In this document: positions 32,610 through 43,526 of the stretch, piece after piece
How the letters are laid out: each line of letters opens with the position of its first letter
Position numbering within the stretch: position 1 is the stretch's first letter
NCBI GenBank assembly: GCA_033725935.1
Contig: MU867065.1
Location: 744,001 to 808,000 of the forward strand
Source of the DNA: Cladorrhinum sp. PSN259
Taxonomy: Eukaryota > Ascomycota > Sordariomycetes > Sordariales > Podosporaceae
DNA: 64,000 nt
Direction: 5' to 3'
Position numbers and translations under genes: made by a program
Notes under the pieces: model-generated
Database searches by the model: none
Seen by the model: the letters and a program-made list of their open reading frames with translations, nothing else
What the model was told of the DNA's origin: nothing

Positions 32610-33065
32610 ATGCACGCACCCACCACCATCCTCATGCTGGCCCTCGGCACCCTCACAACCGCCCAATCCTGCGGCGGCTCGATCCGCTGCCCCAACAACC
32701 GCGACATCGCAATCCGCCTCGCAGACGCAGACCCCAAGAACGACGCCAACATAGTCGACATCAACGCCGGGTTCGCCATTGATTCCATCGACGTCCAGCG
32801 GCGCTTCCGCGACGGCGAGCGGATCGCCTGCTTCAAGGTCAACGGAGGTGGCGTCTGTGCATTCTTGGAGAAGACAGGTGACGGCCTCACCGGAGACAAA
32901 ATCAAGGAAATAGCCGGTCTCATCTCGGCCGCCGGGTGTGCAGCATGTGGGAGCGTGCCTATTAGTCGTGCTAGTGGACAAGAGGGGAGGAGCGGCATCT
33001 TGAAGTTTGACTTTACTACTAGGACTTGTTTGAATGAGGGGAGGGGTGATGTGCAGCTTTGCTGA
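32610..33065 (+). CDS. KP4-like small secreted protein
   Basis: Intronless 151-aa protein with signal peptide MHAPTTILMLALGTLTTAQ. The mature part has eight cysteines and follows the layout of the fungal KP4 killer-toxin-like family (PF09044): an N-terminal Cys pair, a central RDGERIACFKVNGGGVCAFLE strand pair, the GLISAAGCAACGSVPI block, and a C-terminal FDFTTRTC. The KP4 prototype of Ustilago has ten cysteines and blocks calcium channels of competing fungi. Homologues in plant pathogens act as effectors or antifungals. No Kex2 prepropeptide is seen. The reading frame is intact. Activity is not shown by sequence. Confidence 0.72.
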   Translation: MHAPTTILMLALGTLTTAQSCGGSIRCPNNRDIAIRLADADPKNDANIVDINAGFAIDSIDVQRRFRDGERIACFKVNGGGVCAFLEKTGDGLTGDKIKEIAGLISAAGCAACGSVPISRASGQEGRSGILKFDFTTRTCLNEGRGDVQLC

Positions 33066-33748
33066 TTGGGGTGCTTGTAAGCATACCTACGGGGAGCGTT
33101 GGTAGCAAGTTCTGAGGTTTAGGAGAGAGAGTATTTTGACATCAGGTTAGGTAACTAGAGATATTATATTTCATTATTCTACTGCCAAACCATCTGCGTC
33201 GTTTTGCTCCGTTACTGGTGCGTAGCGGAACTCCATTCTGGGGTTTCCACCCCCGTTTTCCGAGTCAGGTCACTCATGTGCCAAATACACAAAGCCGGAT
33301 AAGACGTCAGTGGCTTACTTTCAGGGTGGGCTTTTGAAACTGCCTCTATGGCCACTTGCCCATTGAGGAAGTCAGGCCGGGATCATGGCTGATGAAAAAC
33401 ATCGATGATTCTACGGTTTGACGTAGCCATGTCGAGAACATGGAAGTCGTAAGACTCGTTGGGTGGAAATTTTAAGCCACTATCAAGATATGAAAACGCC
33501 TTAAAGTCTCCATCACCCGCGCACACATTCCATCGACGGACCTTGAAGGTTTTTCTTTTTTTTCTTTTTTTTTTTCTCTTCTTTTTTTTGAAAGGGCCGC
33601 AGAAATAATAAACCGTCATAAAGTGTGCATCAGCCATCTATAAATCTTTTTTTCTTTTTCCCCTTACATCCAACAAAACCAGCAGGCCTCGTACTAAACC
33701 TCACTCACGTCTAAATTGCACCAACATCACAGCATCGGGCCCGGCACC
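33066..33748. other. Intergenic spacer
   Basis: About 680 bp with T-rich tracts near 33550-33590 and 33645-33660 upstream of the next gene. No gene supported. Confidence 0.5.
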
Positions 33749-34600
33749 ATGAGAGTAACCGCCTCAGCGACGGGCACACACCACTCGAGCGACATCTCCA
33801 GTGACTGGGATGATTGCTCCGACGGACTCAACCCGTGCCGGTCGACACCCCCTCGCTCGAACAATGAGCAGTTCACGGCCAGCTGGGATGCCTGCCCGTC
33901 GATCACGGTGAGAGAGCAGATGGACTACGACGGACGGCGCTCGACGTTGAAGGAGGCTTGCCCCATGGCGAGCTTCTTTTACATGCCCAATCCTGCCGAC
34001 CCTGACGAAGGAAAGCAGTGGGTTGCGACACTGAGCGTCAAGTGCAATGACGTTGCCGCGCTGATGCGTCACGGCTTCGAGTGGACCCAGGGTGATATTG
34101 TCCATGAAGAGGGACACTGCAATACCTGGTGGTGCTCCTATGGCGCCGATGACGATGATGAAAATGAAGAAGAATATGATGACTTTGATATTGCTCTCTT
34201 GTGTGAGTTCCCGATGGAGAAAGATGCCCGGGATTCATGGGAAACCTTTGTTGAGACACGGACGTGGTATCTCAGGCGGAGTGAGAGTCATGGACAGGGA
34301 CCGGCGTGGGTGGCAAGCATTGAGGTGGCCTGTCTACATGAGAACGCGGCCCTCTTGGCTATTTTCGATCCCGTGAAGCTTCTGACAAAGAACAGTCTAC
34401 AGTCGGTGAGAGTGCTAGGGAAGGATGCTATCTTGCAGTTTCGTTGGACTCTTTGGCAGCCCGAATACGACATCAATTGCATCTACGGCGACCAAAAGTT
34501 GCCTAGTATCTGGCCCGAGATGAGGCCTAAACTGAGTAAAGCAGACTCGGATAGAAAGAACAGGTTGGCGAGCGTTAAAAACCTGTCCGAGGCAAAGTAA
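33749..34600 (+). CDS. Hypothetical acidic protein
   Basis: Intronless 283-aa reading frame from the ATG at 33749. The longer reading frame begins only at a TTG. No signal peptide or membrane segment. The N-terminal 60 residues are Ser/Asp-rich. A strongly acidic run (ADDDDENEEEYDDFD) sits at about 133-147. Two similar segments may be an internal repeat: KQWVATLSVKCNDVAALMRHGFEWTQ and PAWVASIEVACLHENAALLAIF. The second half ends in a basic tail (KADSDRKNRLASVK). I recognise no family. A full-length ORF, internal similarity and ordinary codon use support it being real. Confidence 0.6.
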   Translation: MRVTASATGTHHSSDISSDWDDCSDGLNPCRSTPPRSNNEQFTASWDACPSITVREQMDYDGRRSTLKEACPMASFFYMPNPADPDEGKQWVATLSVKCNDVAALMRHGFEWTQGDIVHEEGHCNTWWCSYGADDDDENEEEYDDFDIALLCEFPMEKDARDSWETFVETRTWYLRRSESHGQGPAWVASIEVACLHENAALLAIFDPVKLLTKNSLQSVRVLGKDAILQFRWTLWQPEYDINCIYGDQKLPSIWPEMRPKLSKADSDRKNRLASVKNLSEAK

Positions 34601-35620
34601 TTAGGCTTACTCTGGAATACCATTGGTGTCAGTGGGTTTAAGTTAGGCTGACACAGTTTACACAGGGCCGAACCTCCTCATTACCATACTAAAAAGAGTG
34701 CGCTTTTGCACCAGTGCGGCCTCTTGTGTGAACTGTTCGGGGCTCAGTTCCCGCCGGCGGGACTGATCTTGGTCTGTTTCGCCGTCACTTTCACCAGCGT
34801 CACTCTCATTTGCTTGAGTGAGCTTTTGCCCATACTTGGGGTGTCGCTTCTGTGTTCAGCCCAACGCTTCATGTACTGAAAAAAGGGAGACAGTCTCACA
34901 TCAACACACAACCTGCGTTTATTCAATACCACCAGGGATATTCTCTGATCTCGAAGAAGAAATCTGATCCAAGTTCTAGTTTTCCACAAGATTAAACCAG
35001 CTCAATACCACGCTTCGAGCACAGGATGGACAGAAGATCTGCTGACCTGACTTATCATCACGTCACAAGCATCAAGCTGCCCACAACTGACCTGTGCCTA
35101 GCTAAGTACATCGCATGTATTAAGTAGATTGAAGGGACTACAATAACAAAAAGCTTCGATTTTATGTTAGAGTGGACAAGTCACAACTTCGCAGCAAGAT
35201 CTCAGCGGTCAAGGCTGTTCTCGTGATATTGTTAAAAGTTGATATCTCGGCAAATATACCTGTTTGTGATGCCGACCGTGACGACTTACTTTATTCGCCA
35301 TCGGAAACCAAGCTTATATATACTGATTATGGTTCTTTTTCTTCTTCGGTTTTTTTTGGGTTGTTCTTGTTTTAATTATAGCTCAGGAAATCCGTTTGGT
35401 GCCGAAAACGGGCATCCCTGAAAAGGCTCTTGAAAGATGAACGCCGTTCAGCAAGGTGTCAGGATCCAGGAGTATCAATGACACCCTAAAGCACCGTGTT
35501 TATTCGTGTCTCGGTATTTTCGTGCCTACTCCTGTTGGTCCCACCCCCAGGTCTATCTAAGTATTGGAGTCTCGGGAACCCTCTTATGGGTATTATAAAA
35601 CTAAGAACAATCGTCATTTC
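34601..35620. other. Intergenic with possible LTR remnant
   Basis: About 1 kb with no supported gene. The segment from about 35165 looks like a decayed LTR (separate entry). Confidence 0.5.
35165..35410 (+). mobile_element. Possible solo/decayed LTR
   Basis: The block opens with TGTTAGAGTGG, has a TATATATA promoter-like core at 35317-35324 followed by a TTC-rich stretch, and ends before a primer-binding-site-like string (TTGGTGCCGAAAACGGG, 35396-35412). No gag/pol coding sequence follows and no second copy lies in the window. Low confidence without a genome-wide copy search. Confidence 0.25.
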
Positions 35621-37012
35621 TCACAAACCCTTGGATGTGCCGATAGTGTTGGTCAAGTACACGGTCCTTCCATTGGCCTCCACAAACGTTTGCAACCCGG
35701 TCATTGTACCCCCAGACACCTCATACCCAATAAACTGGCCGTTACCCATCTCCATGTTCTCGAACCCGTCTGTCCTGTTACTGGCGCTACTCGATGTGGT
35801 CACGGTACCTTTGGCTGCCCAAGGCCTGAAAACCGACTTGCTCTTGGCGCCGTACCAGCCAAAGCTCCTGATATTATCACCGTCATCGGCTTGTCGCCTG
35901 TGTCTCGTCTTTGAGACATACAGCTCGCGAAACGCTGTAACGGCGACCAGGCTGAGTCCTATTTCTGCCGCCATGATGATAAAAAAGGTTTCCCATACAG
36001 AGTCGGGTTTGCCTCTCCACCTGAGTCCGGTGATGCGGACAACCGTGATGACGATCATGATGATGGTGAGGCAGAGCGTGAAGCCAAGGGCAAGTTTCTG
36101 GGTAAAGCGCACTCGGATTTGCCAGATCAGGACACAGGGGATTACTAAAACTTTTCACACCAGCCATTGTTAGTTCGCAGGTATGGGTCTCCAAATAAAA
36201 TGGTATTAGGAACTCGACGTACTAAAGAGGTCTCCGGCACTGTCGAGCACCATCTGCGAAGGAGAATACATGTAAGCCATGGCCAATCTCAGACTGTCGC
36301 CCATCGCGCATTCCACTTGCATGTCTGGGATTAGTATGATGACACTGATCGTAGGGATAGCTGCAAGTACATGCAAGGTAGGTAGGAAGCTTGCACTTAC
36401 CAGCATCTGATGCGTTCTCACCGCCCGTACTAACCCTTTCGTATGGGCAAGAAACACCGTACGGCGTCACGCCGTAAATCATGGCCACAACGTTGAAGAC
36501 CAAACAGAACCACCAGTACTGGTTCATCCTCGGCACTTGTTCAGTCAACCGCTTGAACAAGGCCAGGAAGCTGAACTTGGCACAGCAGATGGCCATCCAC
36601 AAGAGGGTCGCAGAAGCCAGCCAGAACTTCTTGTACCAAAGGGCCCTTGCGAGCACCCGTTTGATCTCATCATCCGGCATCGGGGAACTTCCGGGGCCGT
36701 GGAAGAACAGCAAATATTCGGTTTCGTACATGGAGTCGATCATGACGAAGAGGAGCGCAAGCCCGGCGATGAGGCAACACAGACCGGCTATAAGAAAGCC
36801 ATCATCCCAGCCAAACTCTCGAATCATCCAAAACCGGACGTAAAACCGGACAAAGCTGGCGAGAACGCATACCGCCAAGAATGCCGATGATGCTCCCTGG
36901 AATATCGCGCGCCTGTGGTCAGCTTATGGCTCATAATGGGGGCGGTGGTGGTCATATTTACAATAAATGCTTCTTTTGGGATTCGTCCCGCCCGGCTTGT
37001 TGAGTCCGTCAT
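35621..37012 (-). CDS. Rhodopsin-domain (PTH11-like) membrane protein, multi-exon
   Basis: Seven-helix protein of about 390 aa. Proposed exons are 37012-36962 (MTDSTSRAGRIPKEAFI), 36896-36401, 36324-36223 and 36144-35621. Features are RFYVRFWMIREFGWDDG after helix 1 (the family's loop signature), a long loop PGSSPMPDDEIKR, helix 4 followed by GVSCPYERV, then MVLDSAGDLF-IIPCVLIWQIRV joined across intron 3, and helix 7 (TFFIIMAAEIGLSLVAVTAF). The tail is cytosolic, Ser/Gly-rich and about 100 aa. Intron 2 could instead be only 40 bp (36361-36400), adding 12 residues. The 76-bp version is preferred because 40 bp is unusually short. Exon 1 is the least certain. Likely a cell-surface sensor. Confidence 0.75.
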
Positions 37013-38027
37013 AGTAGTTGTGATTACGCAGCAAACAATGGAGTTTTGAGTTTTGAACCCCAGGTACTGTAATATAATAATCACTGCTGACAGGATTGCG
37101 AACTAAAATTCGCTGGCAGATGGACAAGATAACTCTCCAACCCCACTGCAAAAGAGGGGGGCCGGGGAGGGGAGGCACATTAAGAAACCCATTGTTGATG
37201 TAGTACCAAGCCTTGCTGGTCATCATGATCCTCTGTTTGGTAGCATTGGTGACATGCCAGTTGGGGGCCAGGTACTACGATCGTCGGTGAGTGACTGGGG
37301 CTCTTACCTTGCTGAGAATGCGTGATTGTGCTTTGTGCGATGCGGGTGCGTGATTCAGGCGGGAAGGTGGTACAACACAGATAACCCAGTCTGCGTTGCC
37401 GCCTAGCAATACGTTATTGTGTCTGTTGTTTTTTGCATGACCGTAGACGTTGATTCGATGATTGATACGACAAAGCGTCTTGAGTATCACTCAGATCACT
37501 TCAGGTTCCGGGTTTGCGTGAGTCTTGGGGGCGGCGCAGCGCGATCTTCAGCGGCCCGGGCCGGCAATTGTGAGAGAAAGGGAATAAGTTGCTTGGAGTC
37601 ACGGGCATTGATTTCGCACGCGAGGAAGGCGTTTCGAGGTACGTTGGGGACGCGTACTTGCCGTTTGGTTGGGGGCTCAATTTTCAGGTAGCAAAGATGT
37701 GGACGCCAGGCCTCCAACATGTCTGTGATAAAGTGAATGGTAACCAACTTACTGGTTCGCATGCATGAGCGTGTGGCATTGGAGCATTTGAGAATAGAAC
37801 GCGAGAAATTTTTCTAAAAGAGGCAAACCCCATACATTCTCATGCTTCAACGTTTATTAGGTAGCGCTTCATGCCTGATTTACAGTTTCAATGTTCCTAT
37901 GCCTGCTTTACTTGTTTTACACCTATTTAGCTTCCGCTAATGCATTCCTCACTCTTTTCTACGCTTATTCGATTTCTATTAATGTATTCCTCACTCCTTT
38001 CTATTCATGCTAGATATCCCGACCTAT
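37013..38027. other. Intergenic spacer
   Basis: About 1 kb between two minus-strand genes. 37840-38000 is AT-rich with near-duplicate phrases (CTATTAATG..ATTCCTCACTC..TTTCTA, at 37940-37970 and 37976-38006), perhaps a local duplication. No gene. Confidence 0.5.
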
Positions 38028-40091
38028 CTAGGTATACAAGTAATCCTCCTCATCCTCCCAAGTCTTTCTCGTATAATCACCCAATTTCCAAGCCCTCGTC
38101 ATCAACCTGATCCCGCCTTCACTCTCAGTATGACCCCGTTCGTCAAGAACCCCAAGATTTTCCTCCCACCAAAAAACAATCTCCCTTAAATTGGGCCGCT
38201 GGGCTTTCAAAACCCGCAGAGACCGTTCCAAGGTACTCAGAATCAACTTCCTCCGCTCCAGCATACTCCTGTACACTGCCCACAGTGGCGCCGTGCAAAA
38301 TTCGCCCCTTGGATCCGTCCAAGCGCTATACCATTCAATCAAGTTCAACCTTGTGATACCGGCCGGTAGTGGCTTGAGAAGAGGAAACTCCTCGCCCGTA
38401 GCTTTCGCTTCCTCCTGATCAAGCCACTGATTCAAACTAGCAAAAAATGCAGAGCAAAATTCCCACGTGCCATATATAGCCTCCATCGTGACGCTCAGAG
38501 TTCTGAGATCTGAAAAGATGTCAACATAAGTCTGAGAGGCACTCGCGGCGTGAACGCTGTCTCGACTCAAATTGAGCCACCCGGTTTGAGCTCCATAAAG
38601 TCGGGAAACGATGTCGTGATCCATAAACAGTGGCAGGTGGAGGGCGCGAAGGGCGCTGCCCGGCCAGCGGGGAGCATACCGGGTGAAACTGAATGGCCCT
38701 GGCCGGATGAATCCGGACAGATTTCTCATGAAGCCTGCGTGGAGGTAGGAAATGGTTGGCGGAAACCTGAACCTCCTCAAGCTTGAAGGGGTCGTGACGA
38801 GTCCGGTTGCGTTGGAAACGTAGATGGTGAGAGATGAGATATTGGCCTGCAGATACCCTTCCATTGCGTAGTCTAATTCAGTCCACATAAAAATGCAGAG
38901 ATCTATGCTGAGCGATTTGACGCTCGGGTTGCGGATTGGCCAGTGGTTTGGTGGAAATCTCAGGAGAATCTCTCGCAGTCTCTGAACATCCTGCAGTTGT
39001 CGAAAAGGGATCTTGGACTCTTTGATAGGGCCGTTGACTCGTTTGAGTGCTTCCACGGTTGATTCGAGGTCGAAGCCTTTGATCGGCCCATATCGTGCCA
39101 AATAATCCAGATACCGGTTCATGGCGACACATTCTAGGGACTCGAGCCCAGAGATACTGGTGTGTGTTTGTTCTTCAACCAGGGCTGTGTAGAAGCTGAA
39201 AGCATTATATGCTTGATCAGCTTCATCATTAAGGGCCAAAAGCCACTCGGTGTGTCTGACGGCTTCAACTGGTGCCTCGTAGTTGCAGACAAGGACGTCC
39301 CGCCCAGGACCTCCGTTGGGGAACTCGATGATTACCTTGCGAAGGAACGGAGGTGGCCAATGCGGCGCTCCCCTATTTAGGAGCTCCATTGTTGGGTACC
39401 TTTGGGCGTTGATGGGCCAAGGTGCTCTGGATGGTCGCGGCCAGCGCTCAGTCAAGGAACGGTGGTCACACATGAACCAGTTGAGGATCTGACTCCGGTT
39501 TGGTGAATAGGCTGCTCCGGGGTGGTCTGCAGCAAAGTGAAACGTTTCTACCTTGCTCGTGCAGCAGAGGATAGCGAATAAAGCGGTCGAGACAAGATCC
39601 ACCCCTACAGTCCGCACCTCAGCACCAAACCACCGTGACAGCTCCTGAAGGGGATGGTCCTGCGGATAAACACTTGGATCGATCTCTACCCGCCCTTGTA
39701 AAATATCGCTATTCATCCAGGCGCCCATGACAGCATTTTGCGTCCACACGCTGTAAGGGATTACGGTTGAAGAGATGTGGCGAACGTAGGCTGCCTTGGA
39801 TGGATTTCTTATCAGTCCAGCCAAGAAGGCAAATAAGCCGTGACAGCTGCGCAAGAGGATATTGCGGTGTAATAGCGGCTGCACCACCAAGTGCATTCGC
39901 TTGTTGACGTGGCTTAGAGCCAGGAGACCGGCCTCGTTGCATCGATATTCTGACCAGGCGGCATCTTGCCTTTGCTTGATTTTGTTCGGATTAATGCCTG
40001 GGCAGTCGAGTGAAGGGGCTATTCGGAGGGGCGGTACGGGTACAAGATATTCGAATATGGCTGCAAGAATCTCATTTGGGCATTTTTCCAT
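38028..40091 (-). CDS. F-box-like domain protein
   Basis: Intronless reading frame of 687 aa from the ATG at 40091. The longer frame begins at a GTG and lacks features. The N-terminus MEKCPNEILAAIFEYLVPV is a typical F-box opening, the part that would bind Skp1 in an SCF ubiquitin ligase. It is followed by ALSHVNKRMHLVVQPLLHRNI, which many fungal F-box proteins share. The rest is a long leucine-rich region without obvious regular LRR, with KSLSIDLC and LRTLSVTMEAIYG-like strands. The C-terminus is Trp/Glu-rich. The substrate is unknown. Such genes are numerous and variable in Sordariomycetes. Confidence 0.8.
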   Translation of the reverse strand: MEKCPNEILAAIFEYLVPVPPLRIAPSLDCPGINPNKIKQRQDAAWSEYRCNEAGLLALSHVNKRMHLVVQPLLHRNILLRSCHGLFAFLAGLIRNPSKAAYVRHISSTVIPYSVWTQNAVMGAWMNSDILQGRVEIDPSVYPQDHPLQELSRWFGAEVRTVGVDLVSTALFAILCCTSKVETFHFAADHPGAAYSPNRSQILNWFMCDHRSLTERWPRPSRAPWPINAQRYPTMELLNRGAPHWPPPFLRKVIIEFPNGGPGRDVLVCNYEAPVEAVRHTEWLLALNDEADQAYNAFSFYTALVEEQTHTSISGLESLECVAMNRYLDYLARYGPIKGFDLESTVEALKRVNGPIKESKIPFRQLQDVQRLREILLRFPPNHWPIRNPSVKSLSIDLCIFMWTELDYAMEGYLQANISSLTIYVSNATGLVTTPSSLRRFRFPPTISYLHAGFMRNLSGFIRPGPFSFTRYAPRWPGSALRALHLPLFMDHDIVSRLYGAQTGWLNLSRDSVHAASASQTYVDIFSDLRTLSVTMEAIYGTWEFCSAFFASLNQWLDQEEAKATGEEFPLLKPLPAGITRLNLIEWYSAWTDPRGEFCTAPLWAVYRSMLERRKLILSTLERSLRVLKAQRPNLREIVFWWEENLGVLDERGHTESEGGIRLMTRAWKLGDYTRKTWEDEEDYLYT

Positions 40092-40849
40092 TTTTTTCGA
40101 GGGCTTCCTTCTTTTTTGAAAGGCATTGTTAGAACATGTGCAGCGCTCAGGGTGAGGAAGACGAGGGGTTCGCGGACGGCTTCCGTGGACGAGAAGACGT
40201 AAATTTAAGGCAACCACGAAATGAACAGAGACACCTACCTGCCTTGAATAGTGGGAGGGAACAGCAACCAGTTAAAGTGACTGAATCTGCTTGTCTGGCA
40301 GTTGCTCGCGGTTGGTTGCACGGGGCAAAATTGCAAGCCTCGGAAGGTGCGGTTTGGCCAAGATCAGAGATGATAACCTCGACGCGACCGGGAGGTATCT
40401 TTGCTATCTAGACTACCTCCAATATATAACATGCATCCAAGCTGGTGCTAGAATTGTAGGCATTCCACTCTCTATCTTCTATACCCAACAGTTGCAGGCA
40501 AATCCCATTTATAGATGGATGGGTTTGCGCTTGGACTGCTCACCGTGACCTCGATTTGAACACACACACTTGGGATGGAAATTGCTGGTCTTTTTGGAAA
40601 CTGGCAATTCTTTGTGTGGTGCTGGATAGAAGGAAGAAGCGCGGGGGCTATAGAACTGGGGGGGAGTTTTTATGTGCATTCATGTTCTTTAGGCAGCCGG
40701 GGTGTGAGTCATGTCTTTGAACACTCACTGTTCCGATTGGATGGAAGGTTTGAGAAGGGACATGCAACTGTCTCTGCAGTTCCAAGAGAGTGCTTATGGC
40801 CTCCAAACCTTAATCTGTTTCAATCATCCATCCATATATATCTTTTCTC

Positions 40850-40850
<1 letters not shown>

Positions 40851-40887
<37 letters not shown>
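40851..40887. repeat. Poly-A tract
   Basis: An uninterrupted run of about 37 A residues, like a retroposed poly-A tail or slippage. No LINE-like coding sequence adjoins it. Confidence 0.9.
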
Positions 40888-40889
<2 letters not shown>

Positions 40890-41314
40890 AATGAAAAGGC
40901 TTCCAAAGATGTTGTATCATGCCTCTATAACCCATCTCCTGAACAGTTTCTCTTTGTCGTCTGGTTCCATCGTAACATTCTCAACTGTTGAGAGTCATCT
41001 GTGGGTATTGGCTGAAAATTGACTTCAAAAAGATAACAATATCCATGGTTCTGGGTGGATAGTGAAGTAAAAGAATAACTAAAGCGAAAAAGAGTTCGGC
41101 TACCTAAAAAGAAGGAGCAACCTTAAGATAGAAAATAATGGATAGAGGCCCAAATTATCCGAACTTCATGAGCAAAATAAAGAGCAGGAGCAGGTAAAAA
41201 GAAAACGAGGACGACTACCCAAGAACAGACAGGGCAATAATAGACCTGCCGTTTAGAGGATACAGGCGACAAACTGATTCTGCGGTCGTTCAAAGGTTTA
41301 TTCCTCGAGAAATC

Positions 41315-41355
41315 TCTCTCCCTGCGTCTCTCCCTCTCCCTCTCTCTCTCTCTTT
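41315..41355. repeat. CT-rich microsatellite
   Basis: A run of TCTC/CCCT units with a (CT)n core, followed by more pyrimidine-rich sequence to about 41410. Confidence 0.8.
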
Positions 41356-42979
41356 AACCAAACACCACCTTTCTCTCTACATTTTCTTTCTTCCCTACCC
41401 TTCTACTACCACAGCAGGGCAGCAGCAACAGTTTTGAACTTGCACTTTTTTCTTTTTTTTTTATAAAAAAGGAAAAGGGGCATTTTGCACAGAGCTGCCA
41501 CGTGCAGGTTCCAGAGGTCCATATCGCATAAGCTTCTTGCTTGAAGCGAGAAGAGATCAGACTAATCCATTAAAGAATAGATATAGCAAAATCTACGGTA
41601 CTGCTGAGCCTGTGGGCTCCATGCTGATCAATGCTCTTTCCTCTTCAGTGCCTGCACTCCCCTTGGGCCGAGGAGCTCAACCTGGAAGTTCTGACCATCC
41701 GTCCGACCTGAGGCCTATCTGACTTCCGCTGCGCCTGCTCTCCCGTCTTGGTTTCAAATTTGAATCTAAGTCCAGATGTTCAGTGGTACCTTGGCTGGCC
41801 GGGCTTATCTAGACAAATTTTGGCACATACAAGTTTTCAACACCTCCCAACCATCTCTTCCTGATGCTCTCTGCATCTTTTTTTTTATCCTGCTGAGTAT
41901 GCGCTTCTCTATGCACATATAGTCTCGAATGATTGCGCGTTGTCTCCGGTCCTTCCACTCGTTTATCTTGGCGCTGCGGTAATATGACGTTACCCGAAGC
42001 CTTCCGGATGCCCCCTTCCGAAGCTCTCCTCCAGCCATCGCCGAATACGCGGATATCGTGATCGGCGAACCAGGTACTCCGAAAGAGTTTTCTTCTCTTC
42101 TTATTTTCCCCAAGACCTCCAGCTTTCTTTGACGGCCTTGCGTACTTCACAGACTGCATTGTTCTGGGCCTCCTCGAGTGCGGCAAGCAAAGTCCTAATA
42201 GTCACATGCACTTCACGCTTGTGGCTATGTGATGTTGCCCTTCTCTCGTCTTCGGGATGATAGCTCGATATAATATAGTGGTACTTCAGGTATACTCTTG
42301 TGCTCCGGAGGCATGTCTTCTTCGACGGATATATATAAATGATCTCAAGGCGAGATATCATCAAGTCACCCACCAAGCCAGATCGGCAAACAAAGACTAC
42401 CACACCTAACGAAGAGATGATTTTGGAGGGTTTTTCTCATGCTTGTCCTGACGGCCATGCCACCACTATGTCTTCAGGTGGCAGGGAGCAGAACTATCAC
42501 TGAGATTTTAAAGACGTTATTCCACACACGCTGCAGGCTGGTTTTGAACTACCGAAGTGGGGAAGGGAGACAGCGCACCGCAATTATATTCTGGTAGATA
42601 CTCTTCATCGTCCCGGATAATGTTCTCTTGAAAAACTCAACAACTTTATCAAAGTTGTTCTTTTAATTGTTATATAGACAGTAGAATCACACACATATAC
42701 ATATCTGACAGGTTATCCCTGTTTCTCCTCCATTCAGCCCATGACGTCCTCCTGCGCCCTTTTGTTCGTTTTCAGCCTGATTTTCGCTTGCCCACAGAAC
42801 TGTTGCCAGCATCATACCCTATCTGATACCAGCTGGATCCCCCTCAAGCCAGTACTCTGCAGCCTTCGATGAATCCAGAGTCCAAGATCATCCAAATCAC
42901 CAAAAAATTCTCCAAGTTGTTTATTGAGATCGTCGGCCACAAGAGATACAATGAGTTGTGCGAATAATTGTGGTATATC

Positions 42980-43252
42980 TTAGAGGCAGTAAGGAAGCCC
43001 GCTCTTGTAGCCGCATTGGCCGGCGCACGAGGCGGCAATCGCCCATCTGCGTTGGCCGTCGCAGACTTGGATGGTCCTGCCACTGCACGCATAAGTGCCA
43101 GGGTTGCTGCAAGACACGCCGGGGGTGGGGACGGCAGTGGAGGGGGGAGTGTTTTTAGCTGCGGGCGTAGCGGCGGAGGGCAGAGCGGGCGAAGCAGCGG
43201 CGGGTAGAGCCGCGGCGGCGACGAGGGCGAGGACGGTGGATGCGTACTTCAT
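42980..43252 (-). CDS. Small secreted cysteine-rich protein (90 aa)
   Basis: Intronless 90-aa protein starting at the ATG at 43252, just after a CAA/poly-Q-like leader that is untranslated in this model. Signal peptide MKYASTVLALVAAAALPAAA, then an Ala/Pro/Thr-rich linker (about 20-45), then a compact six-cysteine domain: C-x6-C-x7-C-x11-C-x3-C-x8-C, beginning SCSNPGTYAC and ending GLPYCL. The layout (linker plus terminal Cys knot with PGTY and PYC) recurs in small secreted proteins of plant-associated ascomycetes. I know no assigned function. Effector or carbohydrate-binding candidate (inference). Confidence 0.75.
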   Translation of the reverse strand: MKYASTVLALVAAAALPAAASPALPSAATPAAKNTPPSTAVPTPGVSCSNPGTYACSGRTIQVCDGQRRWAIAASCAGQCGYKSGLPYCL

Positions 43253-43498
43253 TTTGAGTGGAAGAGGATGTTGTTGTTGTTGTTGTTTTTGTTGTATATT
43301 TATATTGTGATGTTGAAGATTTGGGTTGATGATGTTGTGATGATGGCAAGAAGAGGTCGACAACAGAAGGGAACTGATGGTGTTTTATACTTTTCTGTTT
43401 TCCTTCGATTTCGGTTCGAGATATATCCACTCTCTGTTCGGCATCGCCATATACCTTGTTCACAGTCCTGCATTGATCTTGGAAGCCTAACAGTAAGA

Positions 43499-43526
43499 AC
43501 CCCCCGCTCGTTTGTAGCGGGGGGAC
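43499..43526. repeat. Short inverted repeat (hairpin)
   Basis: CCCCCCGCT and AGCGGGGGG arms, about nine bases each, are separated by a loop of about ten bases. It lies 5' of the 90-aa secreted-protein gene. Function unknown. Confidence 0.5.

Larger units (their letters stand above)
40092..42979. other. Gene-poor stretch, 2.9 kb
   Basis: No supported gene. It contains a poly-A tract (40851-40887), a pyrimidine-rich CT microsatellite (41315-41355) resembling a fungal 5' leader, and minus-strand ORFs at 41805-42403. Those might be fragments of a gene but show no motif or splice logic. A non-coding transcript is possible. Confidence 0.45.

Noticed and set aside
41805..42403. Minus-strand ORFs that could join into one protein
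   Set aside because: Basic and low in motifs, no ATG-led exon or convincing splice sites. Kept only as a note in the gene-poor stretch.
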